A stretch of 35,702 nt of DNA from Bacteroides timonensis (lineage in GTDB: Bacteria > Bacteroidota > Bacteroidia > Bacteroidales > Bacteroidaceae). Location of the stretch: positions 1 to 35,702 of the forward strand of contig NZ_CBVI010000032.1 in assembly GCF_000513195.1 (NCBI RefSeq), given 5' to 3'. The translations under genes and the position numbers were made by a program. Positions 8,974 through 17,332 of the stretch are shown here, piece after piece (the first letter of the stretch is position 1; every line of letters starts with the position of its first letter). Under the pieces are notes generated by a model. The model was given only the letters and a program-made list of their open reading frames with translations. It did no database searches and was not told where the DNA came from.

Positions 8974-10014
8974 ATGCCGAAACAAACTCTTTTAGGACTG
9001 ACACTCACTGAATTGCAAGAGGCAGTGAAAAGACTGGGAATGCCCGGGTTTTCCGCCAAACAGATTGCTTCATGGATGTATGACAAGAAAGTGAACTCCA
9101 TAGACGATATGACCAACTTGTCGCTGAAACATCGGGATCTCCTGAAAGATGTCTACGAAGTAGGAGCGGAGGCACCTGTGGAAGCTATGCGTTCCACAGA
9201 CGGTACGGTGAAATACTTGTATCGGGCAGGTGATAAGAACTTTGTAGAGGCGGTTTATATTCCCGATGAAGATCGTGCCACACTTTGTGTATCTTCTCAG
9301 GTGGGATGTAAGATGAACTGTAAATTCTGTATGACGGGTAAGCAAGGCTTCAGTGCCAACCTGACTGCCAATCAGATAATCAATCAGATAAATTCTCTTC
9401 CCGAGCGGGATAAATTGACCAACGTGGTGATGATGGGCATGGGCGAGCCTCTGGATAATCTGGACGAGGTGCTGAAAGCTCTGGAAATCATGACTGCTTC
9501 TTATGGATATGGATGGAGTCCCAAGCGGATCACACTCTCTACCGTTGGTTTACGCAAAGGATTTCAGCGCTTTATAGAAGAGTCGGAATGTCATCTGGCT
9601 GTCAGCTTACATTCTCCGGTTGCCTTGCAACGTCGCGAACTGATGCCTGCTGAGAAATCTTTCTCTATCACTGAAATGGTAGACTTGTTAAAAAACTATG
9701 ATTTTAGTAAACAGCGTAGACTATCTTTTGAATATATTGTTTTTAAGGGTGTGAATGATTCGTTGCTCTATGCTAAGGAATTGTTGAAACTCTTGCGTGG
9801 ACTGGACTGCCGTATCAACCTCATTCGCTTTCATGCCATTCCCGGTGTAGATCTGGAGGGAGCGGATATGGAAACAATGACTAAACTCCGTGATTACCTG
9901 ACTTCCCACGGTTTGTTTACTACGATACGTACTTCCCGCGGTGAAGATATATTTGCCGCTTGCGGCATGCTTTCCACTGCCAAACAGGAAGAGAATAAAC
10001 AAGAATTAATATAA
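8974..10014 (+). CDS. rlmN: 23S rRNA (adenine-2503-C2)/tRNA methyltransferase RlmN
   Basis: This radical-SAM enzyme methylates C2 of A2503 in 23S rRNA and of A37 in some tRNAs, which supports translational accuracy. The 346-residue product has the 4Fe-4S motif CKMNCKFC (C112, C116, C119). C105 in TLCVSSQ and C330 in FAACGML match by spacing the two cysteines that the E. coli enzyme uses for methyl transfer. GMGEPLDN around residues 152-159 is the SAM-binding GEPL-type motif. The C2 rather than C8 specificity (RlmN, not Cfr) is inferred from overall resemblance and from the single housekeeping-like copy. It has its own promoter and is followed by a DUF4837 gene after 69 bases. Confidence 0.95.
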   Translation: MPKQTLLGLTLTELQEAVKRLGMPGFSAKQIASWMYDKKVNSIDDMTNLSLKHRDLLKDVYEVGAEAPVEAMRSTDGTVKYLYRAGDKNFVEAVYIPDEDRATLCVSSQVGCKMNCKFCMTGKQGFSANLTANQIINQINSLPERDKLTNVVMMGMGEPLDNLDEVLKALEIMTASYGYGWSPKRITLSTVGLRKGFQRFIEESECHLAVSLHSPVALQRRELMPAEKSFSITEMVDLLKNYDFSKQRRLSFEYIVFKGVNDSLLYAKELLKLLRGLDCRINLIRFHAIPGVDLEGADMETMTKLRDYLTSHGLFTTIRTSRGEDIFAACGMLSTAKQEENKQELI

Positions 10015-10052
10015 ATTATTAACTTTGGCTCGGATGATATACGTATTCTTCG

Positions 10053-10060
10053 TAGTTTTG
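10053..10060 (+). promoter_or_regulatory. Promoter -7 element for the DUF4837 gene
   Basis: TAGTTTTG fits TAnnTTTG and lies 23 bases before the ATG. A second match, TAACTTTG, is at 10020-10027. Neither has a clear -33 TTG at the standard distance, so which one is used cannot be told. Confidence 0.4.
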
Positions 10061-10083
10061 TAAAAACATTAACTGGTAAGTAT

Positions 10084-11145
10084 ATGAGAAAGCAGCTGTT
10101 TTATTTAAGTCTGACTATTGTAGCAATTGCCCTTTCCGCATGTAGTGGCGGTAAGAAAGGCGTGTTTGGTGCGACTTCAAGTGGTCGTGCGTATGAAATC
10201 CTGGTAGTGGTTGATCCCGCTATGTGGGAACGTCCTGCCGGTAGGGCGCTTTATGATGTACTTGATACGGATGTACCGGGGCTTCCCCAGTCCGAACGTT
10301 CTTTCCGTATGATGTACACTTCTCCTGCCAACTATGATGCTACGTTAAAGTTGATTCGTAACATTATTATCGCTGATGTACAGGATATTTATACCCAGCC
10401 TAAGTTTAAATATGCGAAGGATGTGTATGCTGCTCCGCAAACTATCCTGACTATACAGGCTCCTGATGAAGCTTCTTTCGAGCAGTTTGTGACGGAAAAC
10501 AAACAGACTATCATTGATTTCTTTACCCGTGCGGAAATGAACCGACAGATTACGTTCTTGGAAAAGAAGCATAATGATTATGTGACGACAAAAGTAAAGA
10601 GTATGTTTGATTGTGATGTTTGGGTACCTGCTGAACTTTCTTCTACCAAGCAAGGAGAGAACTTCTTCTGGGCTGGTACGAATGCAGCTACCGGCGACCA
10701 GAACTTTGTTATTTACTCTTTCCCGTACAAAGATAAGAATACATTTACCAAGGAATATTTTGTGCAGATGCGTGACTCTGTCATGAAGGCTAACATTCCG
10801 GGAGCGAAGGAAGGCATGTATATGGCAACTGACTCCTTAATGACCGATGTTCGTCCTCTTAATGTACAAGGAGAGTATGCGCTGGAAGCTCGTGGCCTGT
10901 GGCGTATGAAGGGGGATTTTATGGGTGGTCCGTTTGTTTCGCACATGCGCTTGGATCCGGTGAACCAACGTATTATTGTTGTGGAAGCCTTTATTTATTC
11001 ACCTGATAAGTTGAAACGTAATCTGATGCGCCAGATGGAAGCTTCTCTTTACACTTTGAGAGTGCCGGGTGATAAACAGACAGGAGCTGAGATTCCATTG
11101 GGCGTGACGAAAGAGCAGAGTAAAGCTACTGATCAAGGAAAATAA
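10084..11145 (+). CDS. DUF4837 family lipoprotein
   Basis: The 353-residue product begins with a lipoprotein signal peptide; the lipobox is ALSAC with the lipidated Cys at residue 20, followed by SGGKKG. The Ser-Gly-Gly after the Cys is of the sort seen in Bacteroidetes lipoproteins, and the site may be periplasmic or surface. The body matches the DUF4837 family pattern as I recall it: YEILVVVDPAMWERPAGRAL near residue 38, PQSERSFRMMYTSP near 75, and the segment FVSHMRLDPVNQRIIVVEAF near residue 285. Biochemical function is unknown. It is flanked by its own promoter and, downstream, by the inverted repeat at 11179-11254, which may end its transcript. Confidence 0.78.
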   Translation: MRKQLFYLSLTIVAIALSACSGGKKGVFGATSSGRAYEILVVVDPAMWERPAGRALYDVLDTDVPGLPQSERSFRMMYTSPANYDATLKLIRNIIIADVQDIYTQPKFKYAKDVYAAPQTILTIQAPDEASFEQFVTENKQTIIDFFTRAEMNRQITFLEKKHNDYVTTKVKSMFDCDVWVPAELSSTKQGENFFWAGTNAATGDQNFVIYSFPYKDKNTFTKEYFVQMRDSVMKANIPGAKEGMYMATDSLMTDVRPLNVQGEYALEARGLWRMKGDFMGGPFVSHMRLDPVNQRIIVVEAFIYSPDKLKRNLMRQMEASLYTLRVPGDKQTGAEIPLGVTKEQSKATDQGK

Positions 11146-11178
11146 TATTGAGAATGTATACGAATTAAAGAGATAACT

Positions 11179-11254
11179 TTCATCCGCAGATTACGCGGAT
11201 TGCACAGATTTGTTTAAATCCCAATCTGCGTTATCCGCGTAATCTGCGGATGAA
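11179..11254. repeat. Long perfect inverted repeat (palindromic intergenic element)
   Basis: Arms of 22 bases at 11179-11200 and 11233-11254 are exact reverse complements, with cores CCGCAGATTACGCGG and CCGCGTAATCTGCGG. Inside them CAGATT (11205-11210) and AATCTG (11223-11228) extend the stem after a few mismatches. No T-tract or target-site duplication is visible. It may act as a transcript end, an mRNA-stabilising fold or a REP/MITE-like dispersed element. Confidence 0.85.
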
Positions 11255-11313
11255 GATTTATCGTTGGAACTTCTGGCACATTCTTATCTAAAATGATATA
11301 TATATATTGAAAA

Positions 11314-12411
11314 ATGGAAGATAATAAAATAAAAGTCGGCATTACACAAGGAGACATAAACGGTGTGGGTTATGAAGTTATTCTGAAAGCATTCTCCGAC
11401 CCCGTTATGCTGGAACTGTGTACACCTGTTATTTATGGCTCCCCTAAGGTGGCAGCTTATCATCGCAAGTCACTTGATTTGCCGACAAACTTCAGTATCG
11501 TGAACTCTGCTGCGGAAGCGGCTTACAACCGCTTGAGTGTAGTGAACTGCACGGATGATGAAGTGAAAGTAGAATTCTCAAAGGCAGATCCTGAAGCCGG
11601 AAAGGCTGCACTCGGTGCATTGGAAAGAGCTATCGAGGAATATAAAGAGGGATTGATTGACGTGATTGTCACAGCTCCCATCAACAAGCATACCATTCAG
11701 TCGGAAACTTTTGCATTTCCCGGTCATACGGAATATATAGAAGAGAGACTGGGCAATGGTGCCAAGTCATTGATGATTCTGATGAAAGATGATTTCCGGG
11801 TGGCATTGGTTACCGGACATATCCCTGTCAGCCAGATTGCTTCGACTATAACGAAGGAACTGATAGAGGAGAAACTGGCTATCTTCAACCAGTCGTTGAA
11901 GCAGGACTTCGCTATTGATGCACCGCGCATTGCCGTACTTTCTCTGAATCCGCATGCGGGAGATGAAGGTCTGCTGGGAAAAGAAGAAGAAGAAATTATC
12001 ATTCCGGCATTGAAAGAGATGTCTGCCAGAGGCATTTTGTGCTATGGACCGTACCCGGCTGACGGCTTTATGGGTTCAGGTAATTTCACTCATTTTGACG
12101 GTGTGCTTGCCATGTACCACGATCAGGGACTGGCACCGTTCAAAGCACTGGCGATGGACGAAGGTGTGAATTATACTGCCGGGTTGCCTGTGATACGTAC
12201 TTCACCGGCTCATGGCACTGCATACGATATTGCAGGAAAAGGTTTGGCGAGTGAAGACTCTTTCCGTCAGGCTATTTATGTGGCTATCGACGTGTTCCGT
12301 AATCGCCTGCGTGATAAAGCAGCACATGCCAACCCTTTGCGAAAACAATATTACGAAAAGCGTGATGACAGCGATAAGCTGAAACTCGATAGTGTGGAAG
12401 AAGATTTGTAG
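11314..12411 (+). CDS. pdxA: 4-hydroxythreonine-4-phosphate dehydrogenase
   Basis: PdxA oxidises 4-phosphohydroxythreonine with NAD(P)+ in the DXP-dependent pathway to pyridoxal phosphate; PdxJ, which uses its product, is not in this window. The 365-residue product, slightly longer than the E. coli enzyme, carries GITQGDINGVGYEVI at the start, TAPINKH near residue 115, GHTEYIEERLG near 137, NPHAGDEG near 214 and HDQGLAPFKAL near 270, then SPAHGTAYDIAGKG near 293. The three metal-binding histidines sit in GHTE, HDQG and SPAHGT. The stop codon is separated by one base from the next ATG, so it is coupled to the sigma-54 activator gene. No promoter with a convincing -7 element was seen between the inverted repeat and the start. 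Confidence 0.95.
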   Translation: MEDNKIKVGITQGDINGVGYEVILKAFSDPVMLELCTPVIYGSPKVAAYHRKSLDLPTNFSIVNSAAEAAYNRLSVVNCTDDEVKVEFSKADPEAGKAALGALERAIEEYKEGLIDVIVTAPINKHTIQSETFAFPGHTEYIEERLGNGAKSLMILMKDDFRVALVTGHIPVSQIASTITKELIEEKLAIFNQSLKQDFAIDAPRIAVLSLNPHAGDEGLLGKEEEEIIIPALKEMSARGILCYGPYPADGFMGSGNFTHFDGVLAMYHDQGLAPFKALAMDEGVNYTAGLPVIRTSPAHGTAYDIAGKGLASEDSFRQAIYVAIDVFRNRLRDKAAHANPLRKQYYEKRDDSDKLKLDSVEEDL

Positions 12412-12412
12412 A

Positions 12413-13657
12413 ATGACGAAAGCGGAAATACAACAAGTAAAGTTACGATTCGGCATCATTGGCAACAATGAAACATTGATGCGTGCGATAGACGTTGCTA
12501 TACAGGTGGCGCCTACCGATCTGTCTGTACTGATAACCGGAGAAAGTGGTGTGGGTAAGGAAAGTTTTCCCCAGATCATTCACCAGTACAGTCGGCGTAA
12601 GCATGGTCAGTATATTGCGGTGAACTGTGGTGCCATTCCCGAAGGAACTATTGACTCGGAATTGTTCGGTCATGAGAAAGGGGCTTTCACCGGTGCCATC
12701 GGTGAACGGAAAGGATATTTTGGTGAGGCGGATGGTGGAACGATTTTCCTGGATGAAGTGGGAGAGTTGCCTTTGCCTACGCAAGCACGCCTGCTCCGTG
12801 TGCTGGAAAGCGGAGAATTCATAAAAGTCGGTTCATCCAAAGTGCAGAAGACCAATGTACGCATTGTGGCAGCTACCAATGTAAACTTGACACAGGCTAT
12901 TTCCGAAGGACGTTTCCGTGAAGACTTGTATTACCGTCTGAACACTGTGCCTATCCAGATACCCCCTTTGCGTGAGCGTGGAGAGGATGCATTTCTATTA
13001 TTCCGTAAGTTTGCTTCGGATTTCGCCGAGAAATATCGTATGCCTGCCATCCAGTTGACGGAAGATGCCAAGCAGCTATTGATTTCCTACTCGTGGGCCG
13101 GCAATGTGCGGCAATTGAAGAATATAACGGAACAGATTTCCATCATTGAAACCAACCGTGAAATCAATGCTTCTATATTGAAAGGATATTTGCCGGAACA
13201 GAATACGATGCAGCGGCTGCCCGCTTTGTTCGGCGTCAAAGAAACCAAGAGCTTTGAGAGTGAACGGGAAATCTTATATCAGGTTCTTTTCGATATGCGT
13301 CAGGACGTGACGGAGCTGAAAAAGCTGGTACATGAGATTATGACCGAACGTGGAAAAACTGCCGCTCCGGCTGTGCCTGCTACTTATTATGCCCAACCGC
13401 CTGCCGTAGTGACTCCTGTTTCTCCGAGCGTGCCTACCATTATTCATCCTTCCATAAAGCCGTCCCACAACATTGATGAAGATATACAGGACACGGAGGA
13501 GTATGTAGAAGAGTCTCTCTCGCTGGATGAGGTGGAGAAAGAAATGATACGGAAAGCCTTGGAAAAACATCATGGTAAACGCAAGAGTGCGGCAAAGGAT
13601 CTGAATATTTCCGAGCGTACCTTATACAGAAAGATTAAAGAATATGGATTGGATTAA
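12413..13657 (+). CDS. Sigma-54-dependent transcriptional activator without receiver domain
   Basis: The product is an enhancer-binding AAA+ ATPase that would open RpoN-holoenzyme promoters. I choose the ATG at 12413, one base after the pdxA stop and behind GGAAGAAG at 12396-12403, rather than the upstream GTG at 12392; this gives 414 residues. The AAA+ domain starts almost at once (about residues 12-240): Walker A GESGVGKE, the sigma-54 contact loop GAFTGA, and Walker B IFLDEVGEL. A Pro/Ala/Val-rich linker follows (about 315-350), then a Fis-type helix-turn-helix (KRKSAAKDLNISERTLYRKIKEYG) at the end. There is no N-terminal sensory or receiver domain, so activity is probably set by level or by protein contact. 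It overlaps the LptE-like gene by 14 bases. Confidence 0.93.
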   Translation: MTKAEIQQVKLRFGIIGNNETLMRAIDVAIQVAPTDLSVLITGESGVGKESFPQIIHQYSRRKHGQYIAVNCGAIPEGTIDSELFGHEKGAFTGAIGERKGYFGEADGGTIFLDEVGELPLPTQARLLRVLESGEFIKVGSSKVQKTNVRIVAATNVNLTQAISEGRFREDLYYRLNTVPIQIPPLRERGEDAFLLFRKFASDFAEKYRMPAIQLTEDAKQLLISYSWAGNVRQLKNITEQISIIETNREINASILKGYLPEQNTMQRLPALFGVKETKSFESEREILYQVLFDMRQDVTELKKLVHEIMTERGKTAAPAVPATYYAQPPAVVTPVSPSVPTIIHPSIKPSHNIDEDIQDTEEYVEESLSLDEVEKEMIRKALEKHHGKRKSAAKDLNISERTLYRKIKEYGLD

Positions 13658-14171
13658 AAAAATAGCCTCGACAGCTTTGTTGTTGAGCATCTTACTGGTA
13701 GTAAATTCGTGTAGCATTAAGATAGGACTTGCCCCGATCAGTTCGATTGACTACTCTAAAGTAAAAACTATTTCGATAGCGGATTTTCAAAATCGTGCAG
13801 AGTATGTATATGCCCCATTGGCTACTGAATTTAACCAGAGCCTGAAAGACTTGTTCATGCGTCAGACACGCTTGTCACTGGTCAATAGTAACGCCGATCT
13901 TGAAATTGATGGTGAGATTACCGGTTATAATCAATATAACGAAGCGGTGGATGCCAGTGGATATTCTTCAAAGGTAAAAGTTACTTTGACTGTGAAAGTT
14001 ACTTTTGTGAATAATACGGATCATAAGGATGATTTCACGGATCAGCAATTCTCTGCTTTCCAAACTTATGATTCTTCTAAGCTGCTGACCGAAGTGCAAG
14101 ATGAATTGATAAGCCTGATGGTGAAAGACATAACAGAACAAATCTTTAACGCAACCGTAGCTAACTGGTAA
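13644..14171 (+). CDS. lptE: LptE-like LPS assembly lipoprotein
   Basis: LptE plugs the LptD barrel that inserts lipopolysaccharide into the outer leaflet. The 175-residue product has a signal peptide with lipobox VVNSC (lipidated Cys near residue 23). It continues with the Bacteroidetes LptE pattern: IKIGLAPISSIDYSKVKTISIADFQNRAEYV, LATEFNQSLKDLFMRQT and LEIDGEITGYN. The last helix has EVQDELISLMVKDITEQIFN. Length fits the family. Its start lies inside the end of the sigma-54 activator gene (14-base overlap), and the next ATG comes 8 bases after its stop, so it is part of a tight run toward secG. The call rests on family recognition, not on a catalytic motif. Confidence 0.85.
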   Translation: MDWIKKIASTALLLSILLVVNSCSIKIGLAPISSIDYSKVKTISIADFQNRAEYVYAPLATEFNQSLKDLFMRQTRLSLVNSNADLEIDGEITGYNQYNEAVDASGYSSKVKVTLTVKVTFVNNTDHKDDFTDQQFSAFQTYDSSKLLTEVQDELISLMVKDITEQIFNATVANW

Positions 14172-14179
14172 TAAAAGGA

Positions 14180-15013
14180 ATGACGCCTGTACATTTGCAA
14201 CAATGGATACAGCATCCCGAGGCGTTGAATCGGGATACCTTGTACGAACTTCGTACGCTGGTAGTCCGTTATCCTTATTTTCAGTCCCTGCGATTGCTCT
14301 ATCTCAAGAATCTCTATGTGCTGCACGATATCAACTTCGGTGCAGAATTGCGTAAAGCGGTATTGTATGTATCAGACCGCCGTGTATTGTTTTATCTGAT
14401 TGAAGGTGACCGCTATGCACTCCATCCCCATACTTCCGCACATGCAGTGGGAAAGGAGTTGGAAAAGGAGCCGAGTATAGACCGTACCCTTTCGTTAATA
14501 GACGCTTTCCTTGCCACTGTTCCGGAAGAACATTCACAGACAAGGGAATTGGATTATGCAATGGATTATACCGCTTACCTGATACGGGATGATGAAGAAA
14601 CGAACGAAACAGATACCTCATCAACTACCCCGACGGAAGTACCGAAATTGCGTGGGCAGGATCTGATAGATGGTTTCATTCGCCAAAGCGAAACGGAAGA
14701 AGGTATCAGCCTGAAGTTACCCAGAGAAGACAACCCGCTTTTATTGCCGTTGATTGAAGAAGAAACGGATGAGGCAGAAGAGGAAACGGTGGTTGTTGCC
14801 GACGAAACTCCCCGGTCGGCAGTAGAGGAAACAGAGCAGGATGATAGCTGTTTTACCGAGACTTTGGCTAAAATCTATATCAAACAGCGCCGATATGACA
14901 AGGCTCTTGAAATTATTAAAAAATTAAGTTTGAATTATCCAAAAAAAAATGCTTACTTTGCAGACCAAATCAGATTTTTGGAGAAATTGATTATTAACGC
15001 TAAATCAAAATAA
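14180..15013 (+). CDS. Acidic TPR-like protein of unknown function
   Basis: The 277-residue product has no signal peptide. The N-terminal 115 residues are helical with basic and aromatic residues (LNRDTLYELRTLVVRYPYFQ). The middle, about 140-225, is a low-complexity acidic stretch with many Glu, Asp and Thr. The last 50 residues look like a single TPR-like helical pair (LAKIYIKQRRYDKALEIIKKLS). This layout is common among hypothetical proteins found next to secG in Bacteroides, but no function is known to me. It starts 8 bases after lptE behind an AAAAGGA site and ends 4 bases before secG. A cytoplasmic scaffold tied to envelope export is a guess from context only. Confidence 0.75.
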   Translation: MTPVHLQQWIQHPEALNRDTLYELRTLVVRYPYFQSLRLLYLKNLYVLHDINFGAELRKAVLYVSDRRVLFYLIEGDRYALHPHTSAHAVGKELEKEPSIDRTLSLIDAFLATVPEEHSQTRELDYAMDYTAYLIRDDEETNETDTSSTTPTEVPKLRGQDLIDGFIRQSETEEGISLKLPREDNPLLLPLIEEETDEAEEETVVVADETPRSAVEETEQDDSCFTETLAKIYIKQRRYDKALEIIKKLSLNYPKKNAYFADQIRFLEKLIINAKSK

Positions 15014-15017
15014 CAAA

Positions 15018-15395
15018 ATGTACTTATTCTTAGTTATCTTAATGGTGGTTGCATCCTTGTTGATGTGCTTCATTGTATTGATTCAAAATTCCAAAGGAGG
15101 CGGTTTAGCATCCGGCTTTTCTTCTTCTAATCAGATTATGGGCGTACGCAAGACTACTGACTTTTTGGAAAAAGGAACATGGTTCCTGGCAGGATTTATG
15201 GTCGTAATGAGTATTGCTACTGCCTATGTTGTTCCCTCTTCTTCCGGTAAAGGCGGTGATGTGATTCTGGAACAGGCACAGAAAGAAGAGAAAACCAATC
15301 CGTACAACATGCCTACTGGTACAGCTGCTCCGCAGACAGAAGCTCCCGCAGCTCCTGCAACGACTGCTCCGGCTGCTGAAGATTCAGCTAACTAA
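15018..15395 (+). CDS. secG: Preprotein translocase subunit SecG
   Basis: SecG is the small accessory subunit of the SecYEG channel and aids SecA-driven export. The 125-residue product has two membrane segments: residues 2-22 (LFLVILMVVASLLMCFIVLI) and about 53-73 (WFLAGFMVVMSIATAYVV). The conserved loop between them is QNSKGGGLASGFSSSNQIMGVRK. The C-terminal 45 residues form a Pro/Ala/Thr-rich tail, longer than in E. coli, as expected for Bacteroidetes. It is the last gene of the run that starts with pdxA and is followed by a clear terminator. Four bases separate it from the gene before. Confidence 0.95.
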   Translation: MYLFLVILMVVASLLMCFIVLIQNSKGGGLASGFSSSNQIMGVRKTTDFLEKGTWFLAGFMVVMSIATAYVVPSSSGKGGDVILEQAQKEEKTNPYNMPTGTAAPQTEAPAAPATTAPAAEDSAN

Positions 15396-15430
15396 AGTTA
15401 TGTGCGGATGAACCGCAAAAAGAAATAAGA

Positions 15431-15471
15431 GAGAGGTTGACGCCGAAAAGGTGTCAGCCTCTTTTCTTTTT
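15431..15471 (+). terminator. Intrinsic terminator after secG
   Basis: GAGAGGTTGACGCC and GGTGTCAGCCTCTT pair with two G-U pairs around a GAAAA loop and are followed by TTCTTTTT. It ends the pdxA to secG run. Confidence 0.88.
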
Positions 15472-15485
15472 ATGCCAGATTTAAT

Positions 15486-15493
15486 TACCTTTG
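15486..15493 (+). promoter_or_regulatory. Promoter -7 element for the MFS gene
   Basis: TACCTTTG is a perfect -7 match 44 bases before the ATG. The -33 region falls in the T-rich tail of the secG terminator and has no good TTG. Confidence 0.5.
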
Positions 15494-15537
15494 TCGGGAT
15501 TATGCAATCTGATTAATAATTAATCTAATATAGTACA

Positions 15538-16929
15538 ATGACAGAACAATTAAAACTTAAATTGAATGACTCGAAAGCTACCCGCTGGGGAGCATTGGTG
15601 ATTGTTGCCTTTACGATGATGGCAGCTTACTATGTAAACGACGTGGTAGCACCGCTGAAAACGATGTTGGAGTCGGATCTTGCCTGGACAAGTAGTGATT
15701 TTGGATTCTTCACAGGTGGATACAGTTTCCTGAATGTATTCTTCTTGATGCTGATCTGGGGAGGATTAATTCTCGACCGTTTTGGAATCCGTTTTACCGG
15801 TAAATTGTCAACCATCCTGATGGTGGGAGGTACGGCACTTGAGTATTATGCCATGACAGGGCTTGCCGGTCCGGATGCACAGATCTTCGGTCTTAATGAG
15901 ATTTTCGGTTATAAAGCAGGGGTATTTGTCGCGTTTGCCGGTTATTCTATTTTCGGTGTAGGTGCGGAAGTTGCAGGTATCACAGTCTCTAAAATTATAG
16001 CCAAATGGTTTAGAGGTAAAGAGTTGGCTACGGCTATGGGCGTGCAGGTAGCATTGGCACGTATCGGTTCGCAAGCAGGTTATGCAGTGGCTATTCCTTT
16101 GGCGCGTGCTTTCGGCATTACGACTCCGGTATTGGTAGGTTTGATTTTGCTGTTGGGCGGTTTGGTTGCTTTCTTTATCTTCTCAGTGATGGATAAGAAG
16201 CTGGACAAGCAGATGGAAGCGGCAGTCATAGCGGCAGGTACCGAGGGGGAGGAAGAGAAATTCTCCTTTAAGGATGTGAAGAATATCCTCGTTAATCCGG
16301 GCTTTTGGTTGATAGCTTTGCTGTGCGTATTGTTCTACTCTTGTGTATTCCCTTTTCAGAAGTTTGCTTCCGAACTGATGATTATCAAATATGGTATCAA
16401 TGAAAACGTAGCAGGAACTTTTGCCGGACTACCGGCGTTGGGAGCACTGATCCTGACTCCTATATTCGGCGGATTTATAGATAAGCGTGGTAAGTCGGCA
16501 TCTATTATGATATTGGGAGCTGCCATGCTGATAGGCGTGCACTTTATTTATGCTATTCCTGCCATTAACTATTGGTTGGTAGCTATTGGTTTGATGATTA
16601 TTCTGGGTATTGCTTTCTCTTTGGTGCCGTCTGCTATGTGGCCTGCGGTTGCCAAGATATTCCCGGTGAGCCAGTTGGGTACAGCTTATGCATTGATCTT
16701 CTTCATCCAGAATATTGGTTTGTGGGGGATTCCTACGCTGATTGGTAAAGTACTTGATGTCTATTGTATCGTAGGCAAGAAGGCAGATGGAACAAATCTG
16801 TACGATTATACGATACCGATGTGCATCTTTACCGGTATTGCCTGCTTATCTCTTGTGGTAGCCTTTATGTTGAAGAGAGCAGATAAGAAGTATGGCTATC
16901 AACTGGAGGAACCTAATATTCAAGGATAA
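15538..16929 (+). CDS. Major facilitator superfamily transporter
   Basis: The 463-residue product has about 12 hydrophobic segments, with a charged central loop near residues 220-245 (DKKLDKQMEAAV, GEEEKFSF) that separates the two six-helix halves. GLILDRFGIRFTGK near residue 80 matches the MFS loop 2-3 signature, and FIDKRGKSAS near 317 repeats it in the second half. The overall pattern reminds me of the MFSD1-like branch, whose eukaryotic member exports dipeptides, but this is an impression, so the substrate is left open. It has its own promoter after the secG terminator and is followed after 13 bases by a PqqD-like gene, which suggests that the two are co-expressed. Confidence 0.85.
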   Translation: MTEQLKLKLNDSKATRWGALVIVAFTMMAAYYVNDVVAPLKTMLESDLAWTSSDFGFFTGGYSFLNVFFLMLIWGGLILDRFGIRFTGKLSTILMVGGTALEYYAMTGLAGPDAQIFGLNEIFGYKAGVFVAFAGYSIFGVGAEVAGITVSKIIAKWFRGKELATAMGVQVALARIGSQAGYAVAIPLARAFGITTPVLVGLILLLGGLVAFFIFSVMDKKLDKQMEAAVIAAGTEGEEEKFSFKDVKNILVNPGFWLIALLCVLFYSCVFPFQKFASELMIIKYGINENVAGTFAGLPALGALILTPIFGGFIDKRGKSASIMILGAAMLIGVHFIYAIPAINYWLVAIGLMIILGIAFSLVPSAMWPAVAKIFPVSQLGTAYALIFFIQNIGLWGIPTLIGKVLDVYCIVGKKADGTNLYDYTIPMCIFTGIACLSLVVAFMLKRADKKYGYQLEEPNIQG

Positions 16930-16942
16930 GTAAAAACAACTC

Positions 16943-17332
16943 ATGGATATGGAAACATCTGAAGGAAAAGTCAGTCTGCTGGATGCTATTCCGGTTCGTT
17001 GCGACCACATCCTGACCGAATGGGAAGGAGATTACGCTGTAATCTCCTATCCCCGGTTCAAGTATGAATGGATGCGCAGGCTTTTGCTGCCGAAGAGTAT
17101 GTCTCCTGATATTCATGTCCGCCTTGAAGAACACGGCAGTGCTGTGTGGCGGCTGATAGACGGACGGCGTACGGTGCGGGAGATTGTCTCATTGCTTGCC
17201 GATCACTTCCATCCTGATGAGAATTACGCTTCACGGGTCACGACCTATGTGATGCAACTACGGAAAGATGGATTTATAAAATTACTCTCCTCTGTCTACT
17301 TTAACCAAAGCTCCCGTGCTGGTATCGAATAA
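16943..17332 (+). CDS. Stand-alone PqqD-like protein
   Basis: The 129-residue product matches the PqqD fold, a small winged-helix domain that binds precursor peptides for radical-SAM maturases. The visible pattern is VRLEEHGSAVWRLIDGRRTV then REIVSLLADHF and VMQLRKDGFIKL, spanning about residues 52-112; a 50-residue N-terminal extension comes before it. The start may be 16943 or the next ATG at 16949. No radical-SAM enzyme, peptide precursor or peptidase lies nearby. It follows the MFS gene by 13 bases. Its final 51 bases overlap antisense with the end of the DUF4831 gene. The family call is good; the role is unknown, perhaps binding a substrate of the adjoining transporter. Confidence 0.8.
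   Translation: MDMETSEGKVSLLDAIPVRCDHILTEWEGDYAVISYPRFKYEWMRRLLLPKSMSPDIHVRLEEHGSAVWRLIDGRRTVREIVSLLADHFHPDENYASRVTTYVMQLRKDGFIKLLSSVYFNQSSRAGIE

Noticed and set aside
17282..17332. Overlap of PqqD and DUF4831 genes as a possible frameshift error
   Set aside because: Both frames run to natural stops and both products look complete for their families, so the overlap seems real.
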